A stretch of 64,000 nt of DNA from Lysobacter auxotrophicus (GTDB lineage: Bacteria > Pseudomonadota > Gammaproteobacteria > Xanthomonadales > Xanthomonadaceae). The notes beneath the pieces are model-generated. The model was given only the letters and a program-made list of their open reading frames with translations, was not told the origin of the DNA and searched no databases. Where the stretch lies: assembly GCF_027924565.1 (NCBI RefSeq), contig NZ_AP027041.1, positions 1,488,001-1,552,000 of the forward strand, in the 5' to 3' direction. Positions 36,872 to 47,097 of the stretch are shown here, piece by piece (position 1 is the first letter of the stretch; every line of letters begins with the position of its first letter). A program made the translations under genes and the position numbers.

Positions 36872-38719
36872 TTACCGCTTCTGGAAGCGCGTCAGCATTT
36901 CCCACGACTCCCGCACCGCATCGGCCGACACGTCGGCATCCTCGACGGGGTCGTAGTTCCGGTCCACCACCGTGGCCGAGCCGAAGTTGTCGAACAGGTA
37001 AATCAGCGCGCCGTCGCGGATGCCGCGCTGCGACCAGCTTTCCACCAGCAGCGGACGCTTGCGCGGCAGCTCGCCGAACAGGTCCAACCCGGTCGAATAA
37101 TCCGCGCTGGCGCCATCGCAGCCCAGCGCATGGCGCATCACCGTCGGCACGAAATCCTCGTGCGACGTCGCCGCGTCGATGCGACGCGCGGGCCGACCCG
37201 GCCAGTGCAGCACGAACGGCGTGCGCAGCTGGTAATCCGAGAAATTGCCGTTGTGGCCCCAGTAGTTCTTGCGCATGTCGTTGAACTCCTCGCCGTGGTC
37301 GCCGGTGATGAGCACGACGGTGTTCGCCGCCAGCGGGCTTTGTTCGAGCGTGCGCAGCAGTTCGCCGATCAACGCGTCGCTGTAGTGCACGGCGGCGCGA
37401 TAGCGGTTGAACTCCGGCGTGGGGTCGTGATCCGGGCCGAGGTTGAGGAAGTTCACGTCCTGCGCCATCGGCTGGAACAGCGACCGGTATCCAGCCGGCA
37501 GGTGGTACGGCGCGTGCGGCGAATCCAGGAACACGAAACCGAAGAACGGCTTCCCCTTCGGATGCCGGCGGATGTCGTCCTGCATGCGCGAGACCACGTA
37601 GCGATCGCGCTGCGCGCTCTTCATCTTCGACGGCCCGTTCACGATGCGCTCGCGCACCTTCGAGAACACGGTCCGGTCGAACTCCGGGCTGTAGAGCGGC
37701 GCGCTGCCGTAGACGTGCATCGCGTAGTCGTCGGCCAGCATCGCGTCGATCATCACCGGCCCGCGCTGCTGCGCCAGCATCGCCTGCCAGTAGCCGCCCG
37801 GGAGGCCGTACATCAGGCCGAAGAGACCGAAGCGCGTCGCGTTGCCGGTGCTGTAGTGGTTCTGGAACCACTGCGCGTCCTGCGCGTAATGCCAGGTGTT
37901 GGGCATCACCGCCGGATCGAGCACGTCGTGACGCAACGATTCGACGAGGATCACCAGCACGTTGAGCGAGGGCGATGCCGCGCATTGCGGCGCGCGTCGC
38001 GGATAGCCCAGGCGATCGCCCGTGTCGGGCAGTTCGGTGGCCTGCGCGGTCTGCACGCCGAAACGATGCAGCGCGTTCTTCAGCGTGATCGGCTGCGCCC
38101 ACGGGATGTAGGTCAGCTGCGACATCACGGCCCGATCGCCGCGCGCATCCGAGTACGCCACCATGCCCTGGCTGACGAGGAACAACGCGCCGGCGACCCA
38201 CCACATCGCGCGGATGCGGAGCAGCACCGGCCGGCGACGCAGCGCCTGCCACCACACGCGGGAGAGCAGGATTTCCAGCGCGAGCAGCGTGGCTGCGCCC
38301 AGTGCTATCAACATCCACATCTTCGCCGAGAAGGCGACCTGATCCTGCAGCGCACCGCCGAAGATCATGTTCGCCACCATCGCATTGAGGTGGAAGCGGT
38401 ACAGCGCGAACACCTTCGCATCGGCGAGCAGCAGGAGCAGCCACAAGGTCTGCAGCACGATCGCGGTGCCGATCATCCAGCGCGGATTGCGCAGGAGGCG
38501 CCCGAGCAGGTACGCCGGCAGCGCCACGAGCGTGCCGAAGAAAATGAAATGGCCCGGCAGCGCCAGCAACAGGAACAGCACCGAGTGCCAGGCGCTTCCG
38601 GCCTCGGTGAGCGGGATGTTGCTGAGCGTGATGAGGCAGGCGAGCGCGGCGTTCGCCAGGATCAGTCCGGTCAGCCAGGCGAGCGCGCGCGGGCGCAGGG
38701 GAGGGGTGACGTGTTCCAT
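36872..38719 (-). CDS. lapC: DUF3413 + sulfatase-like inner-membrane protein (YejM/PbgA/LapC type)
   Basis: 615 aa (E. coli YejM is 586). Five transmembrane segments lie in the first 190 residues (DUF3413), then a periplasmic sulfatase/alkaline-phosphatase-fold domain (about 255-600). Sulfatase-fold segments are VILVESLRHDVL, HYSTGNATRFGLFGLMYGLPGG and VLITGDHGEEFND. E. coli YejM controls LpxC degradation through LapB and so LPS levels; this assignment follows from domain order. The chosen ATG (MEHVTPPLRPRALAWL) matches the short cytoplasmic N-terminus. The gene is convergent with glmM, which feeds the same UDP-GlcNAc pool used by LPS synthesis. Confidence 0.88.
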   Translation of the reverse strand: MEHVTPPLRPRALAWLTGLILANAALACLITLSNIPLTEAGSAWHSVLFLLLALPGHFIFFGTLVALPAYLLGRLLRNPRWMIGTAIVLQTLWLLLLLADAKVFALYRFHLNAMVANMIFGGALQDQVAFSAKMWMLIALGAATLLALEILLSRVWWQALRRRPVLLRIRAMWWVAGALFLVSQGMVAYSDARGDRAVMSQLTYIPWAQPITLKNALHRFGVQTAQATELPDTGDRLGYPRRAPQCAASPSLNVLVILVESLRHDVLDPAVMPNTWHYAQDAQWFQNHYSTGNATRFGLFGLMYGLPGGYWQAMLAQQRGPVMIDAMLADDYAMHVYGSAPLYSPEFDRTVFSKVRERIVNGPSKMKSAQRDRYVVSRMQDDIRRHPKGKPFFGFVFLDSPHAPYHLPAGYRSLFQPMAQDVNFLNLGPDHDPTPEFNRYRAAVHYSDALIGELLRTLEQSPLAANTVVLITGDHGEEFNDMRKNYWGHNGNFSDYQLRTPFVLHWPGRPARRIDAATSHEDFVPTVMRHALGCDGASADYSTGLDLFGELPRKRPLLVESWSQRGIRDGALIYLFDNFGSATVVDRNYDPVEDADVSADAVRESWEMLTRFQKR

Positions 38720-38894
38720 TCGTCCGAAGGGGGCAGGAAAAAAACGCGCCATTATCCCGGAAGCCGGTGCCGCGAGCCGCGTGCAAAAAGCCGAGCCTGG
38801 CTGAACGGCCCGCAGGCGGGCCCGCCGCCCCGGAGCGGCGTGCGCGGGCGGTATCATGTGCGGCTCTCCCTCGACCCGCCCTGCAGGAACCGAC

Positions 38895-39845
38895 GTGAAC
38901 CGCATCCCGACCCTCGACATCCGCCGCTTCAGCGAACCCGCCAGCCCGGGCGATCGCGAGGCCTTCGTGGCCGAACTCGGCGCGGCGTACCGCGAGTGGG
39001 GTTTCTGCGGCATCCGCGGCCACGGCATCTCCGACGCGCAGATCGACACCGCCTACGACGTGTTCAAGCGCTTCTTCGCGCTGCCGGACGAGGTCAAGCG
39101 CAAGTACAACGTGCCCGGCAGCGGGGGCGCGCGCGGCTACACGCCCTTCGGCGTGGAGACGGCGAAGGATTCCAAGCACTTCGACCTGAAGGAGTTCTGG
39201 CACATCGGCCGCGAGATCCCGCGCGATTCGCAGTACGCCGACGTGATGCCGCCCAACCTCTGGCCGGAGGAAATCCCGGAGTTCCGCGAGGTCGGCTATG
39301 GCTTGTACGAGTCGCTGGATCGCCTGGGTTCGCGCGTGCTGAGCGCGCTGGCGCTGCACATCGGCCTGCCGGAGACCTACTTCGCCGACAAGACCGACTC
39401 GGGCAATTCGATCCTGCGTCCGATCCACTATCCGCCGATCACCACCGACGACATCCCGAACGTGCGTGCCGGCGCGCATGAGGACATCAACCTGATCACG
39501 CTGCTGGTCGGCGCCAGCGCCGAAGGCCTGGAAGTGCTGTCGCGCAAGGGCGAGTGGGTGCCCTTCACGGCCGACGCCGACACCATCGTGGTGAACATCG
39601 GCGACATGCTGCAGCGCCTCACCAACCACGTGTATCCGTCCACGACGCACCGCGTGGTGAACCCGAAGGGCGAGAAAGCGCGCCAGCCGCGCTATTCCAC
39701 GCCGTTCTTCCTGCATCCCAATCCGGACTTCCTGATCGACGTGCTGCCCTCGTGCGTGAGCGCCCAGAACCCGAGCCGCTATCCGGAAGCGATCACCGCG
39801 CACGGTTACCTGGAAGAGCGCCTGCGCGAGATCAAGCTGAAGTAA
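38895..39845 (+). CDS. Isopenicillin N synthase-type 2OG-Fe(II) oxygenase
   Basis: 316 aa cytosolic non-haem iron enzyme. The N-terminal DIOX_N domain has YREWGFCGIRGHGI; the iron ligands are His195 and Asp197 (AHEDINLITLL) and His252 (TTHRVVN); Arg266-x-Ser268 (RYSTPFF) would bind the 2-oxoglutarate carboxylate. No beta-lactam genes are near, so isopenicillin formation is not implied. GTG 38895 has AGGA 8 nt upstream and matches the family start (NRIPTLDIRRF); an in-frame ATG at 38856 does not. TATCAT at 38852-38857 is a possible -10 box. Substrate unknown. Confidence 0.9.
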   Translation: MNRIPTLDIRRFSEPASPGDREAFVAELGAAYREWGFCGIRGHGISDAQIDTAYDVFKRFFALPDEVKRKYNVPGSGGARGYTPFGVETAKDSKHFDLKEFWHIGREIPRDSQYADVMPPNLWPEEIPEFREVGYGLYESLDRLGSRVLSALALHIGLPETYFADKTDSGNSILRPIHYPPITTDDIPNVRAGAHEDINLITLLVGASAEGLEVLSRKGEWVPFTADADTIVVNIGDMLQRLTNHVYPSTTHRVVNPKGEKARQPRYSTPFFLHPNPDFLIDVLPSCVSAQNPSRYPEAITAHGYLEERLREIKLK

Positions 39846-39856
39846 TCGCCCTCGTT

Positions 39857-40399
39857 TCAATCCGATGTGGCGATACCGGCCGCCTGCAGCGCTTCGCGCC
39901 AGGCGGCCAGTTTTTTTGCGAAGGGCACCGACGCGTTCGCCGGGCTTGTCGACGGCAGGCGCCATGCGCGCAGGCCGAACGCGTCCAGCGGCGGGCCGAA
40001 GCGGCGAAACGCGGCTTCGGCCTTCGCCCCGTTGAAGAGCACCGCCGTCAACATCGCGTGGCGCTGGAAGAACGCGGCGAAATCGTTCGCCTGCGCGGTC
40101 GCGTCGACGATCGCCGAGTCCAGGCTGCCTTCGCGCTCGCAACGATCCAGGACGTCCCACAGCGCGATGCCTGCCGACTTCAGCCGGGCGAGTCGATCCG
40201 CATAGGGCAGGTCGGGCCCCGCGCCGACCAGCGCGCCCATGATCGGCCAGAACGCGTTGCGCGGATGCGCGTAATACCGGCGAGCCTGCAAAGAGGCGAC
40301 GCCCGGCATGCTGCCCAGTACCAGCACGCGCGCATTCCGCGCGGCCACCGGCGCAAATCCTTGCAGCAGCGGTGCATCTGGAAGCGAAGGCGTGTCCAT
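39857..40399 (-). CDS. Family 6 uracil-DNA glycosylase superfamily protein (hypoxanthine-DNA glycosylase)
   Basis: 180 aa. The N-terminus LQGFAPVAARNARVLVLGSMPGVASL and RRYYAHPRNAFWPIMG match the HDG/DNA-deoxyinosine glycosylase family, which removes hypoxanthine from deaminated adenine sites. The closing motif LPSTSPANAS is the UDG-superfamily motif 2 (S-P-S/A). The NAFW in motif 1 has Asn in place of the Asp of classic UDG. It is convergent with the oxygenase (12-bp gap) and divergent from tpiA. Confidence 0.88.
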   Translation of the reverse strand: MDTPSLPDAPLLQGFAPVAARNARVLVLGSMPGVASLQARRYYAHPRNAFWPIMGALVGAGPDLPYADRLARLKSAGIALWDVLDRCEREGSLDSAIVDATAQANDFAAFFQRHAMLTAVLFNGAKAEAAFRRFGPPLDAFGLRAWRLPSTSPANASVPFAKKLAAWREALQAAGIATSD

Positions 40400-40489
40400 G
40401 GGGTCGATTTTCGCCGACGTGGAGTAAACTTGCCGCCGCTCGCGCCGGACCGGTCGCGCGCAATCCCGAAGGACGCTGAAGGAGTGGTC

Positions 40490-41242
40490 ATGCGCCGCAA
40501 GATCGTTGCCGGAAACTGGAAGTTGCATGGCGATCGCGATTTCGCGCTTGCGCTGCTGGACGCGCTCGTCGCGCAGCCGGCGCCGCAGGGCGTGGAGCGC
40601 CTGATCCTGCCGCCGCTTCCGTATCTGGCCGGCCTGGTCGTGCGTTACGGCGGAAAGGGCCTCACTTTCGGCGCGCAGGACGTGAGCGCGAACCAGAAGG
40701 GCGCCTACACCGGTGAGGTGTCGGCGACGATGCTGAAGGACGTCGGCGCGGGCTACGGCCTGGTCGGCCATTCCGAGCGCCGCCAGTACCACGGCGAAAC
40801 CAGCGAGCTGGTCGCGCGCAAGTTCCTCGCCTGCAAGGCCGCGGGCCTCACGCCGATCCTGTGCGTGGGCGAAAGCCTGTCCGAGCGCGAGGACGACCAG
40901 ACGCAGTGGCGCATCGAGAAGCAGCTGGCGCCGCTGTTCGAGCTGGGCGGCAAGGACGTGTTCGATGGCGCGATCGTGGCGTACGAGCCCGTCTGGGCCA
41001 TCGGCACCGGCCGGACCGCGTCGCCGGAGCAGGCCCAGGAGGTCCATGCATTCATCCGTAGCGAAATCGCCGCGCGCGATGCTAGAATCGCTGGCTCGCT
41101 ACCGATCCTGTACGGCGGAAGCGTAAAGGCCGACAATGCCGCCGCGCTGTTCGCGCAGCCGGACGTCGATGGCGGCCTGGTCGGAGGCGCCTCGCTGGTG
41201 GCCGACGACTTCCACGCCATCGCAGTCGCGGCGGCACCCTGA
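40490..41242 (+). CDS. tpiA: Triose-phosphate isomerase
   Basis: Glycolysis/gluconeogenesis enzyme interconverting DHAP and GAP. 250 aa TIM barrel. Active-site Lys11 (GNWKLHG), His94 (LVGHSERRQ) and Glu166 (AYEPVWAIGTG) are visible; LPILYGGSVKADNA is the phosphate loop. AAGGAG stands 8 nt before the ATG. Upstream in-frame codons extend far but overlap the oppositely coded glycosylase gene. secG follows 59 bp downstream. Confidence 0.98.
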   Translation: MRRKIVAGNWKLHGDRDFALALLDALVAQPAPQGVERLILPPLPYLAGLVVRYGGKGLTFGAQDVSANQKGAYTGEVSATMLKDVGAGYGLVGHSERRQYHGETSELVARKFLACKAAGLTPILCVGESLSEREDDQTQWRIEKQLAPLFELGGKDVFDGAIVAYEPVWAIGTGRTASPEQAQEVHAFIRSEIAARDARIAGSLPILYGGSVKADNAAALFAQPDVDGGLVGGASLVADDFHAIAVAAAP

Positions 41243-41301
41243 CGTTCCCACCGGTTCGTCGACCCGCCATTCGTAGTTGAACCCATTCGTAGAACCCACC
41301 G

Positions 41302-41799
41302 ATGCTGTTGCTGCTCAACGTCATCTATGTGCTGATCGCGATCGCGATGGTTGCGCTGATCCTGATGCAGCGCGGCGCAGGCGCCCAGGCCGGTTCCGGC
41401 TTCGGCGGCGGCGCGTCGGCCACCGTCTTCGGTGCGCGCGGTTCGGCGAACTTCCTGTCCAAGGCGACGAAGTGGCTCGCCATCGCGTTCTTCGCGATCA
41501 GCCTCTTCATGGCCTGGCAGGCGACGCGCAAGGCCACCGGCACCACCGGTGCCGCGCCGAGTGGCGTGATGGCCGAAGTCCCGGCGGTTCCGAGCGCTCC
41601 CGCGCCGACCACGGGCAACGCCGCGGTGCCGACCGCGCCGACGGCTGCTCCGGCTCCCGCGAGCACCGCGCCGGCCAGCACGGTTCCGCAGGCGCCGGCC
41701 TCGCAGGAAGCGGTCCCGGCCGCTCCGGCACCCGCGCAGCAGGCGCCTGCAGCGCAGTCGCCGGAACCGGCAAAGCCGCAACCCCCTGCGGGCGGCTGA
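41302..41799 (+). CDS. secG: Preprotein translocase subunit SecG
   Basis: Small subunit of the SecYEG translocon. 165 aa. Two transmembrane helices (about 2-21 and 53-70) flank the conserved QRGAGAQAGSGFGGGAS ATVFGARGSANFLSKAT loop. The C-terminal 90 residues are an Ala/Pro-rich low-complexity tail, making it longer than E. coli SecG (110 aa), as is usual in Xanthomonads. It lies between tpiA and tRNA-Leu, as in many gammaproteobacteria. Confidence 0.95.
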   Translation: MLLLLNVIYVLIAIAMVALILMQRGAGAQAGSGFGGGASATVFGARGSANFLSKATKWLAIAFFAISLFMAWQATRKATGTTGAAPSGVMAEVPAVPSAPAPTTGNAAVPTAPTAAPAPASTAPASTVPQAPASQEAVPAAPAPAQQAPAAQSPEPAKPQPPAGG

Positions 41800-41828
41800 C
41801 TTAACGCGGTAAACTTTGTTTTCATCGG

Positions 41829-41864
41829 CCCGGCACGGATTGCCGGGTACGGTCAGCGATGACC
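41829..41864 (+). other. Two adjacent stem-loops between secG and tRNA-Leu
   Basis: CCCGGCA/TGCCGGG (41829-41835 with 41841-41847) and GGTCA/TGACC (41851-41855 with 41860-41864). Neither has a T-run. They may mark processing of a secG-tRNA transcript or a weak terminator. Confidence 0.45.
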
Positions 41865-41936
41865 GGAGCGATCAACGCCCACACGGCACCGATCGCGTCA
41901 GGAAGACAACATGCCAGCGATGGCGTGGGTTTGATT

Positions 41937-42021
41937 GCCCAGGTGGCGGAATTGGTAGACGCACTACCTTGAGGTGGTAGCGACGTAAGTCGTGGGGGTT
42001 CGAGTCCCCCCTTGGGCACCA
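41937..42021 (+). tRNA. leuU: tRNA-Leu (anticodon GAG)
   Basis: An 85-nt cloverleaf with long variable arm. The acceptor GCCCAGG pairs with CTTGGGC, discriminator A and encoded CCA (42018-42021). The anticodon stem CTACC/GGTAG encloses loop TTGAGGT with GAG at 41971-41973, reading CUC/CUU. The T arm is GGGGG-TTCGAGT-CCCCC. In E. coli leuU, also GAG, likewise follows secG. Confidence 0.97.
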
Positions 42022-42190
42022 CACCGAACAACACTGCTGTCAGTGAATTGCAGCACAAGTACCACAAGCACCACCGACCGAGGTGCGGCACGCACGGCGG
42101 GCCGAGTCTCGCGCGGGGATCACCCAGGCGGCTGCCGCCGAGCCAGGTCGCGGTAACGCGATCGAGCTAAACGAAGCGAGAGAACACCGA

Positions 42191-42547
42191 GTGCTGGCCG
42201 AATACCTGCCGACCCTGCTGTTCCTGATCGTCGCCGGAGGTATCGGCGTCGCCCTGCTGGTGGTGGGCAAGGTGCTCGGCCCCCAGCGTCCGTCCATCGA
42301 GAAGCTCTCGCCCTACGAGTGCGGCTTCGAGGCGTTCGAGGACGCGCGCATGCAGTTCGATGTGCGCTATTACCTCATCGCGATCCAGTTCATCATCTTC
42401 GATCTGGAAATCATCTTCATCGTGCCCTGGGCCACCGTGTTCCGCGAACTCGGCGTGGTCGGCCTCGTCGAAATGGGCATCTTCGCCGGCATGTTGCTGC
42501 TCGGCTTCGTCTACGTCTGGAAGAAGGGAGCACTCGAATGGGAGTGA
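42191..42547 (+). CDS. nuoA: NADH-quinone oxidoreductase subunit A
   Basis: Membrane-arm subunit of complex I, 118 aa with three transmembrane segments. From GTG 42191 it reads [20 protein letters not shown]; the conserved loop [24 protein letters not shown] holds the Cys and acidic residues next to the quinone channel. Upstream in-frame codons (to 42083) are Arg/Ala-rich and unrelated. It starts 169 bp after tRNA-Leu and overlaps nuoB by 10 bp. First gene of the 14-gene nuo operon. Confidence 0.96.
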   Translation: MLAEYLPTLLFLIVAGGIGVALLVVGKVLGPQRPSIEKLSPYECGFEAFEDARMQFDVRYYLIAIQFIIFDLEIIFIVPWATVFRELGVVGLVEMGIFAGMLLLGFVYVWKKGALEWE

Positions 42548-43110
42548 TCCAGAGCGTCTCTGACCTCATGCACAACCCGCTGCCCGAAGGGCGGCTGGAC
42601 GACATCCTGCGCCCCGAGGGCGACAACCCGCTGCTGCAGAACGGCTTCGTCACCACGAGCATGGACGCGCTGTGGAACTGGGCGCGCACCGGCTCGATGT
42701 GGCCGATGACCTTCGGCCTGGCCTGCTGCGCCGTGGAGATGATGCACGCCGGTGCCGCACGCCTGGACCTGGACCGCTACGGCGTGGTGTTCCGCCCGTC
42801 GCCGCGCCAGTCCGACGTGATGATCGTGGCCGGTACGCTGGTCAACAAGATGGCCCCGGCGCTGCGCAAGGTCTACGACCAGATGCCGGACCCGAAGTGG
42901 GTCATCTCGATGGGCAGTTGCGCCAACGGCGGCGGCTACTACCACTACTCGTATTCGGTGGTGCGCGGTTGCGATCGCGTGGTGCCGGTGGACGTGTACG
43001 TTCCGGGTTGCCCGCCGACGGCCGAAGCGCTGGTCTACGGCATCCTGCAGCTGCAGAAGAAGATCCGCCGCGGTACCAACTTCGGCGAAAACATCCAGGG
43101 CGTCCGCTGA
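42538..43110 (+). CDS. nuoB: NADH-quinone oxidoreductase subunit B
   Basis: Binds the terminal N2 [4Fe-4S] cluster that reduces quinone. 190 aa. Ligands are the tandem Cys in [10 protein letters not shown] plus Cys in SMGSCANGG and [10 protein letters not shown], the expected four. It starts [11 protein letters not shown] inside the end of nuoA. Confidence 0.97.
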   Translation: MGVIQSVSDLMHNPLPEGRLDDILRPEGDNPLLQNGFVTTSMDALWNWARTGSMWPMTFGLACCAVEMMHAGAARLDLDRYGVVFRPSPRQSDVMIVAGTLVNKMAPALRKVYDQMPDPKWVISMGSCANGGGYYHYSYSVVRGCDRVVPVDVYVPGCPPTAEALVYGILQLQKKIRRGTNFGENIQGVR

Positions 43111-43111
43111 C

Positions 43112-43855
43112 ATGGCACAGCCCTACGATTTCATGGATGCCCAGGCGCTTTCCGGGCGCCTGACCGCGCGCTTCGCCGATGCGATGGTCGTCATCGCGCC
43201 GGGTCGCGGCGAAGTCACCCTCGATGTCGCCGCGCCGCAGTGGCTCGCCACCGCGGTCGCGCTGCGCGACGAGTTCGGCTTCGAGCAGTGCGTCGACGTC
43301 AGCGGCGTCGACTACCTCAGCTACGGCAGCGACGAGTGGGACACCGATGTGTCCTCCGAAGGTTTCTCGCGCGGCGTCGAAGGCAAGAGCGCCGGCCGCT
43401 TCGTCTGGGGCGAGGCGCCCAACGGCGCGGCCGCCGCGCCGGAACGCCGTTTCGCCGCCGTGGCGCACCTGCTTTCGTGCCAGCACAACCTGCGCGTGCG
43501 CCTGCGCACGTTCGCCGACAACGACGACCTGCCGGTGGTGGATTCGCTCACCTCCGTGTGGCCGGGCGTGAACTGGTTCGAGCGCGAGGCGTTCGACCTG
43601 TACGGCATCGTGTTCGAAGGCCATCCGGATCTGCGCCGCATCCTGACCGACTACGGTTTCGTCGGCCATCCGTTCCGCAAGGATTTCCCGCTGATCGGCA
43701 ACGTCGAAGTGCGTTACGACGCCGATCGCAAGCGCGTGGTGTACGAGCCGGTGTCGATCGAGCCGCGCGTGCTCGTGCCGCGCGTGATCCGCGACGATGC
43801 CCGCTACGAGACGGCGCAGGGCGAGGCGGCCCAGCGCGGTGAGGTGAAGAAGTGA
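43112..43855 (+). CDS. nuoC: NADH-quinone oxidoreductase subunit C
   Basis: Peripheral-arm 30-kDa subunit, 247 aa and separate from NuoD (the two are fused in E. coli). The signature [40 protein letters not shown] is complete. It begins 1 bp after nuoB and overlaps nuoD by 4 bp. Confidence 0.97.
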   Translation: MAQPYDFMDAQALSGRLTARFADAMVVIAPGRGEVTLDVAAPQWLATAVALRDEFGFEQCVDVSGVDYLSYGSDEWDTDVSSEGFSRGVEGKSAGRFVWGEAPNGAAAAPERRFAAVAHLLSCQHNLRVRLRTFADNDDLPVVDSLTSVWPGVNWFEREAFDLYGIVFEGHPDLRRILTDYGFVGHPFRKDFPLIGNVEVRYDADRKRVVYEPVSIEPRVLVPRVIRDDARYETAQGEAAQRGEVKK

Positions 43856-45159
43856 GCGCCCAGCTTTCCAATTCGACCGTGAGCAAGACCTCCGGTCTCG
43901 GCAGCGGTGCCGAGATCCGCAACTACACGTTGAACTTCGGCCCGCAGCATCCGGCCGCGCACGGCGTGCTGCGCCTGATCCTGGAAATGGACGGCGAAGT
44001 CGTGCATCGCGCCGACCCGCACGTCGGCCTGCTGCATCGCGCGACCGAGAAGCTCGCCGAGTCCAAGCCGTTCAACCAGTCGATCGGCTACATGGATCGC
44101 CTGGATTACGTGTCGATGATGTGCAACGAGCACGCCTACGTGCGCGCGATCGAGACCCTGCTGGGCATCGAGGCGCCGGAGCGTGCGCAGTACATCCGCA
44201 CGATGTTCGACGAAATCACCCGCATCCTGAACCACCTGATGTGGATCGGCTCCAACGCGCTCGACCTGGGTGCGATGGCGGTGTTCCTGTACGCCTTCCG
44301 CGAGCGCGAAGAGCTGATGGACTGCTACGAAGCGGTCTCCGGCGCGCGCATGCACGCGGCGTACTACCGTCCGGGCGGCGTGTACCGCGACCTGCCGGAC
44401 CACATGCCGAAGTACAAGGAATCGCCGTGGCGCAAGGGCGGCAAGCTCAAGCGCTTCAACGAATGGCGAGAAGGTTCGCTGCTGGATTACCTGGAAGCGT
44501 TCACCAACGACTTCCCGAACCGTGTCGACGAGTACGAAACGCTGCTCACTGACAACCGCATCTGGAAGCAGCGCACCGTCGGCATCGGCGTGATCTCGCC
44601 CGAACAGGCGTTCGCGTGGGGCATGACCGGCGCGATGCTGCGCGGCTCGGGCATCGCCTGGGACCTGCGCAAGAAGCAGCCGTACGCGAAGTACGCGCAG
44701 ATGGACTTCGACATCCCGGTGGGCGTCAACGGCGACTGCTACGACCGGTACCTCGTGCGCGTCGAGGAGATGCGCCAGTCCAACCGCATCATCAAGCAGT
44801 GCGTGAAGTGGCTGAAGGCCAACCCGGGCCCGGTCATCGTCGACAACTTCAAGGTCGCTCCGCCCCGGCGCGAGGACATGAAGGACGACATGGAAGCGCT
44901 GATCCACCACTTCAAGCTGTTCTCCGAAGGCTACTGCGTGCCCGCCGGCGAGACCTACGCCGCGGTCGAAGCGCCGAAGGGCGAGTTCGCCTGCTACCTG
45001 GTCTCGGACGGCGCCAACAAGCCCTTCCGCGTGAAGCTGCGCGCGCCGGGCTTCGCGCACCTGTCGTCGATGGACGCCGTCGTTCGCGGCCACATGCTGG
45101 CCGACGTCGTGGCGATGATCGGCACCTACGATCTCGTGTTCGGCGAGGTCGACCGCTGA
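43852..45159 (+). CDS. nuoD: NADH-quinone oxidoreductase subunit D
   Basis: 49-kDa subunit forming the quinone site with NuoB. 435 aa from a GTG that overlaps the nuoC stop (GTGA). [14 protein letters not shown] near residue 31 carries the quinone-site His pair, and [22 protein letters not shown] and the C-terminal [18 protein letters not shown] are conserved. An N-terminal extension of about 20 residues ([18 protein letters not shown]) precedes the core. Confidence 0.97.
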   Translation: MSAQLSNSTVSKTSGLGSGAEIRNYTLNFGPQHPAAHGVLRLILEMDGEVVHRADPHVGLLHRATEKLAESKPFNQSIGYMDRLDYVSMMCNEHAYVRAIETLLGIEAPERAQYIRTMFDEITRILNHLMWIGSNALDLGAMAVFLYAFREREELMDCYEAVSGARMHAAYYRPGGVYRDLPDHMPKYKESPWRKGGKLKRFNEWREGSLLDYLEAFTNDFPNRVDEYETLLTDNRIWKQRTVGIGVISPEQAFAWGMTGAMLRGSGIAWDLRKKQPYAKYAQMDFDIPVGVNGDCYDRYLVRVEEMRQSNRIIKQCVKWLKANPGPVIVDNFKVAPPRREDMKDDMEALIHHFKLFSEGYCVPAGETYAAVEAPKGEFACYLVSDGANKPFRVKLRAPGFAHLSSMDAVVRGHMLADVVAMIGTYDLVFGEVDR

Positions 45160-45189
45160 TCGCGGCGGCCCGTTGAGGAATCTGGACAA

Positions 45190-45717
45190 ATGAAGGCGAC
45201 CGGAAATTTCGAAGCCTGTCAGCACGTGGACCCGATGGTCGCGTTGTCTGACAAGACGCGTGCGCACATCGACCACTGGCTGGCCAAGTTCCCGCCGGAC
45301 CGCAAGCGCTCGGCCGTGCTGCAGGGCCTGCACGCGGCGCAGGAGCAGAACGGCGGCTGGCTGAGCGACGAGCTCATCGCCGCCGTGGCGAAGTACCTCA
45401 GCCTGCCGCCGGTGTGGGCGTACGAGGTCGCGAGCTTCTACTCGATGTTCGAGACCGAGCAGGTCGGCCGCAACAACGTCGCCTTCTGCACGAACATCAG
45501 CTGCTGGCTCAACGGCGCCGAGGACCTCGTGCGCCACGCCGAGAAAAAGCTGGGCTGCAAGCTGGGCGAATCCACGTCCGATGGCCGCGTCTACCTCAAG
45601 CGCGAGGAAGAGTGCCTGGCCGCGTGCTGCGGCGCGCCGGTCGTGGTCATCAACGGTCATTACCACGAGAAGCTCGACGCCACGAAGGTGGACGAGCTGC
45701 TCGACGGATTGAAGTGA
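45190..45717 (+). CDS. nuoE: NADH-quinone oxidoreductase subunit E
   Basis: 24-kDa thioredoxin-like subunit binding the N1a [2Fe-2S] cluster. 175 aa. The four ligands are CTNISC (Cx4C) and CLAAC (Cx3C). EVASFYSMFETEQVGRN is conserved. Starts 30 bp after nuoD and ends 12 bp before nuoF. Confidence 0.97.
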   Translation: MKATGNFEACQHVDPMVALSDKTRAHIDHWLAKFPPDRKRSAVLQGLHAAQEQNGGWLSDELIAAVAKYLSLPPVWAYEVASFYSMFETEQVGRNNVAFCTNISCWLNGAEDLVRHAEKKLGCKLGESTSDGRVYLKREEECLAACCGAPVVVINGHYHEKLDATKVDELLDGLK

Positions 45718-45729
45718 GGCCCGGCTGAG

Positions 45730-47093
<1,364 letters not shown>

Positions 47094-47097
<4 letters not shown>

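Noticed and set aside
38895-39845. Isopenicillin N synthase and beta-lactam biosynthesis
   Set aside because: Only the fold and iron/2OG residues are shared; no ACV synthetase or related genes are present, so a general oxygenase call is safer.
36828-40463. Antisense open frame of 1211 codons opposite lapC, the oxygenase and the glycosylase
   Set aside because: It spans genes on both strands and intergenic hairpins, with no recognisable motif; a GC-bias artefact.
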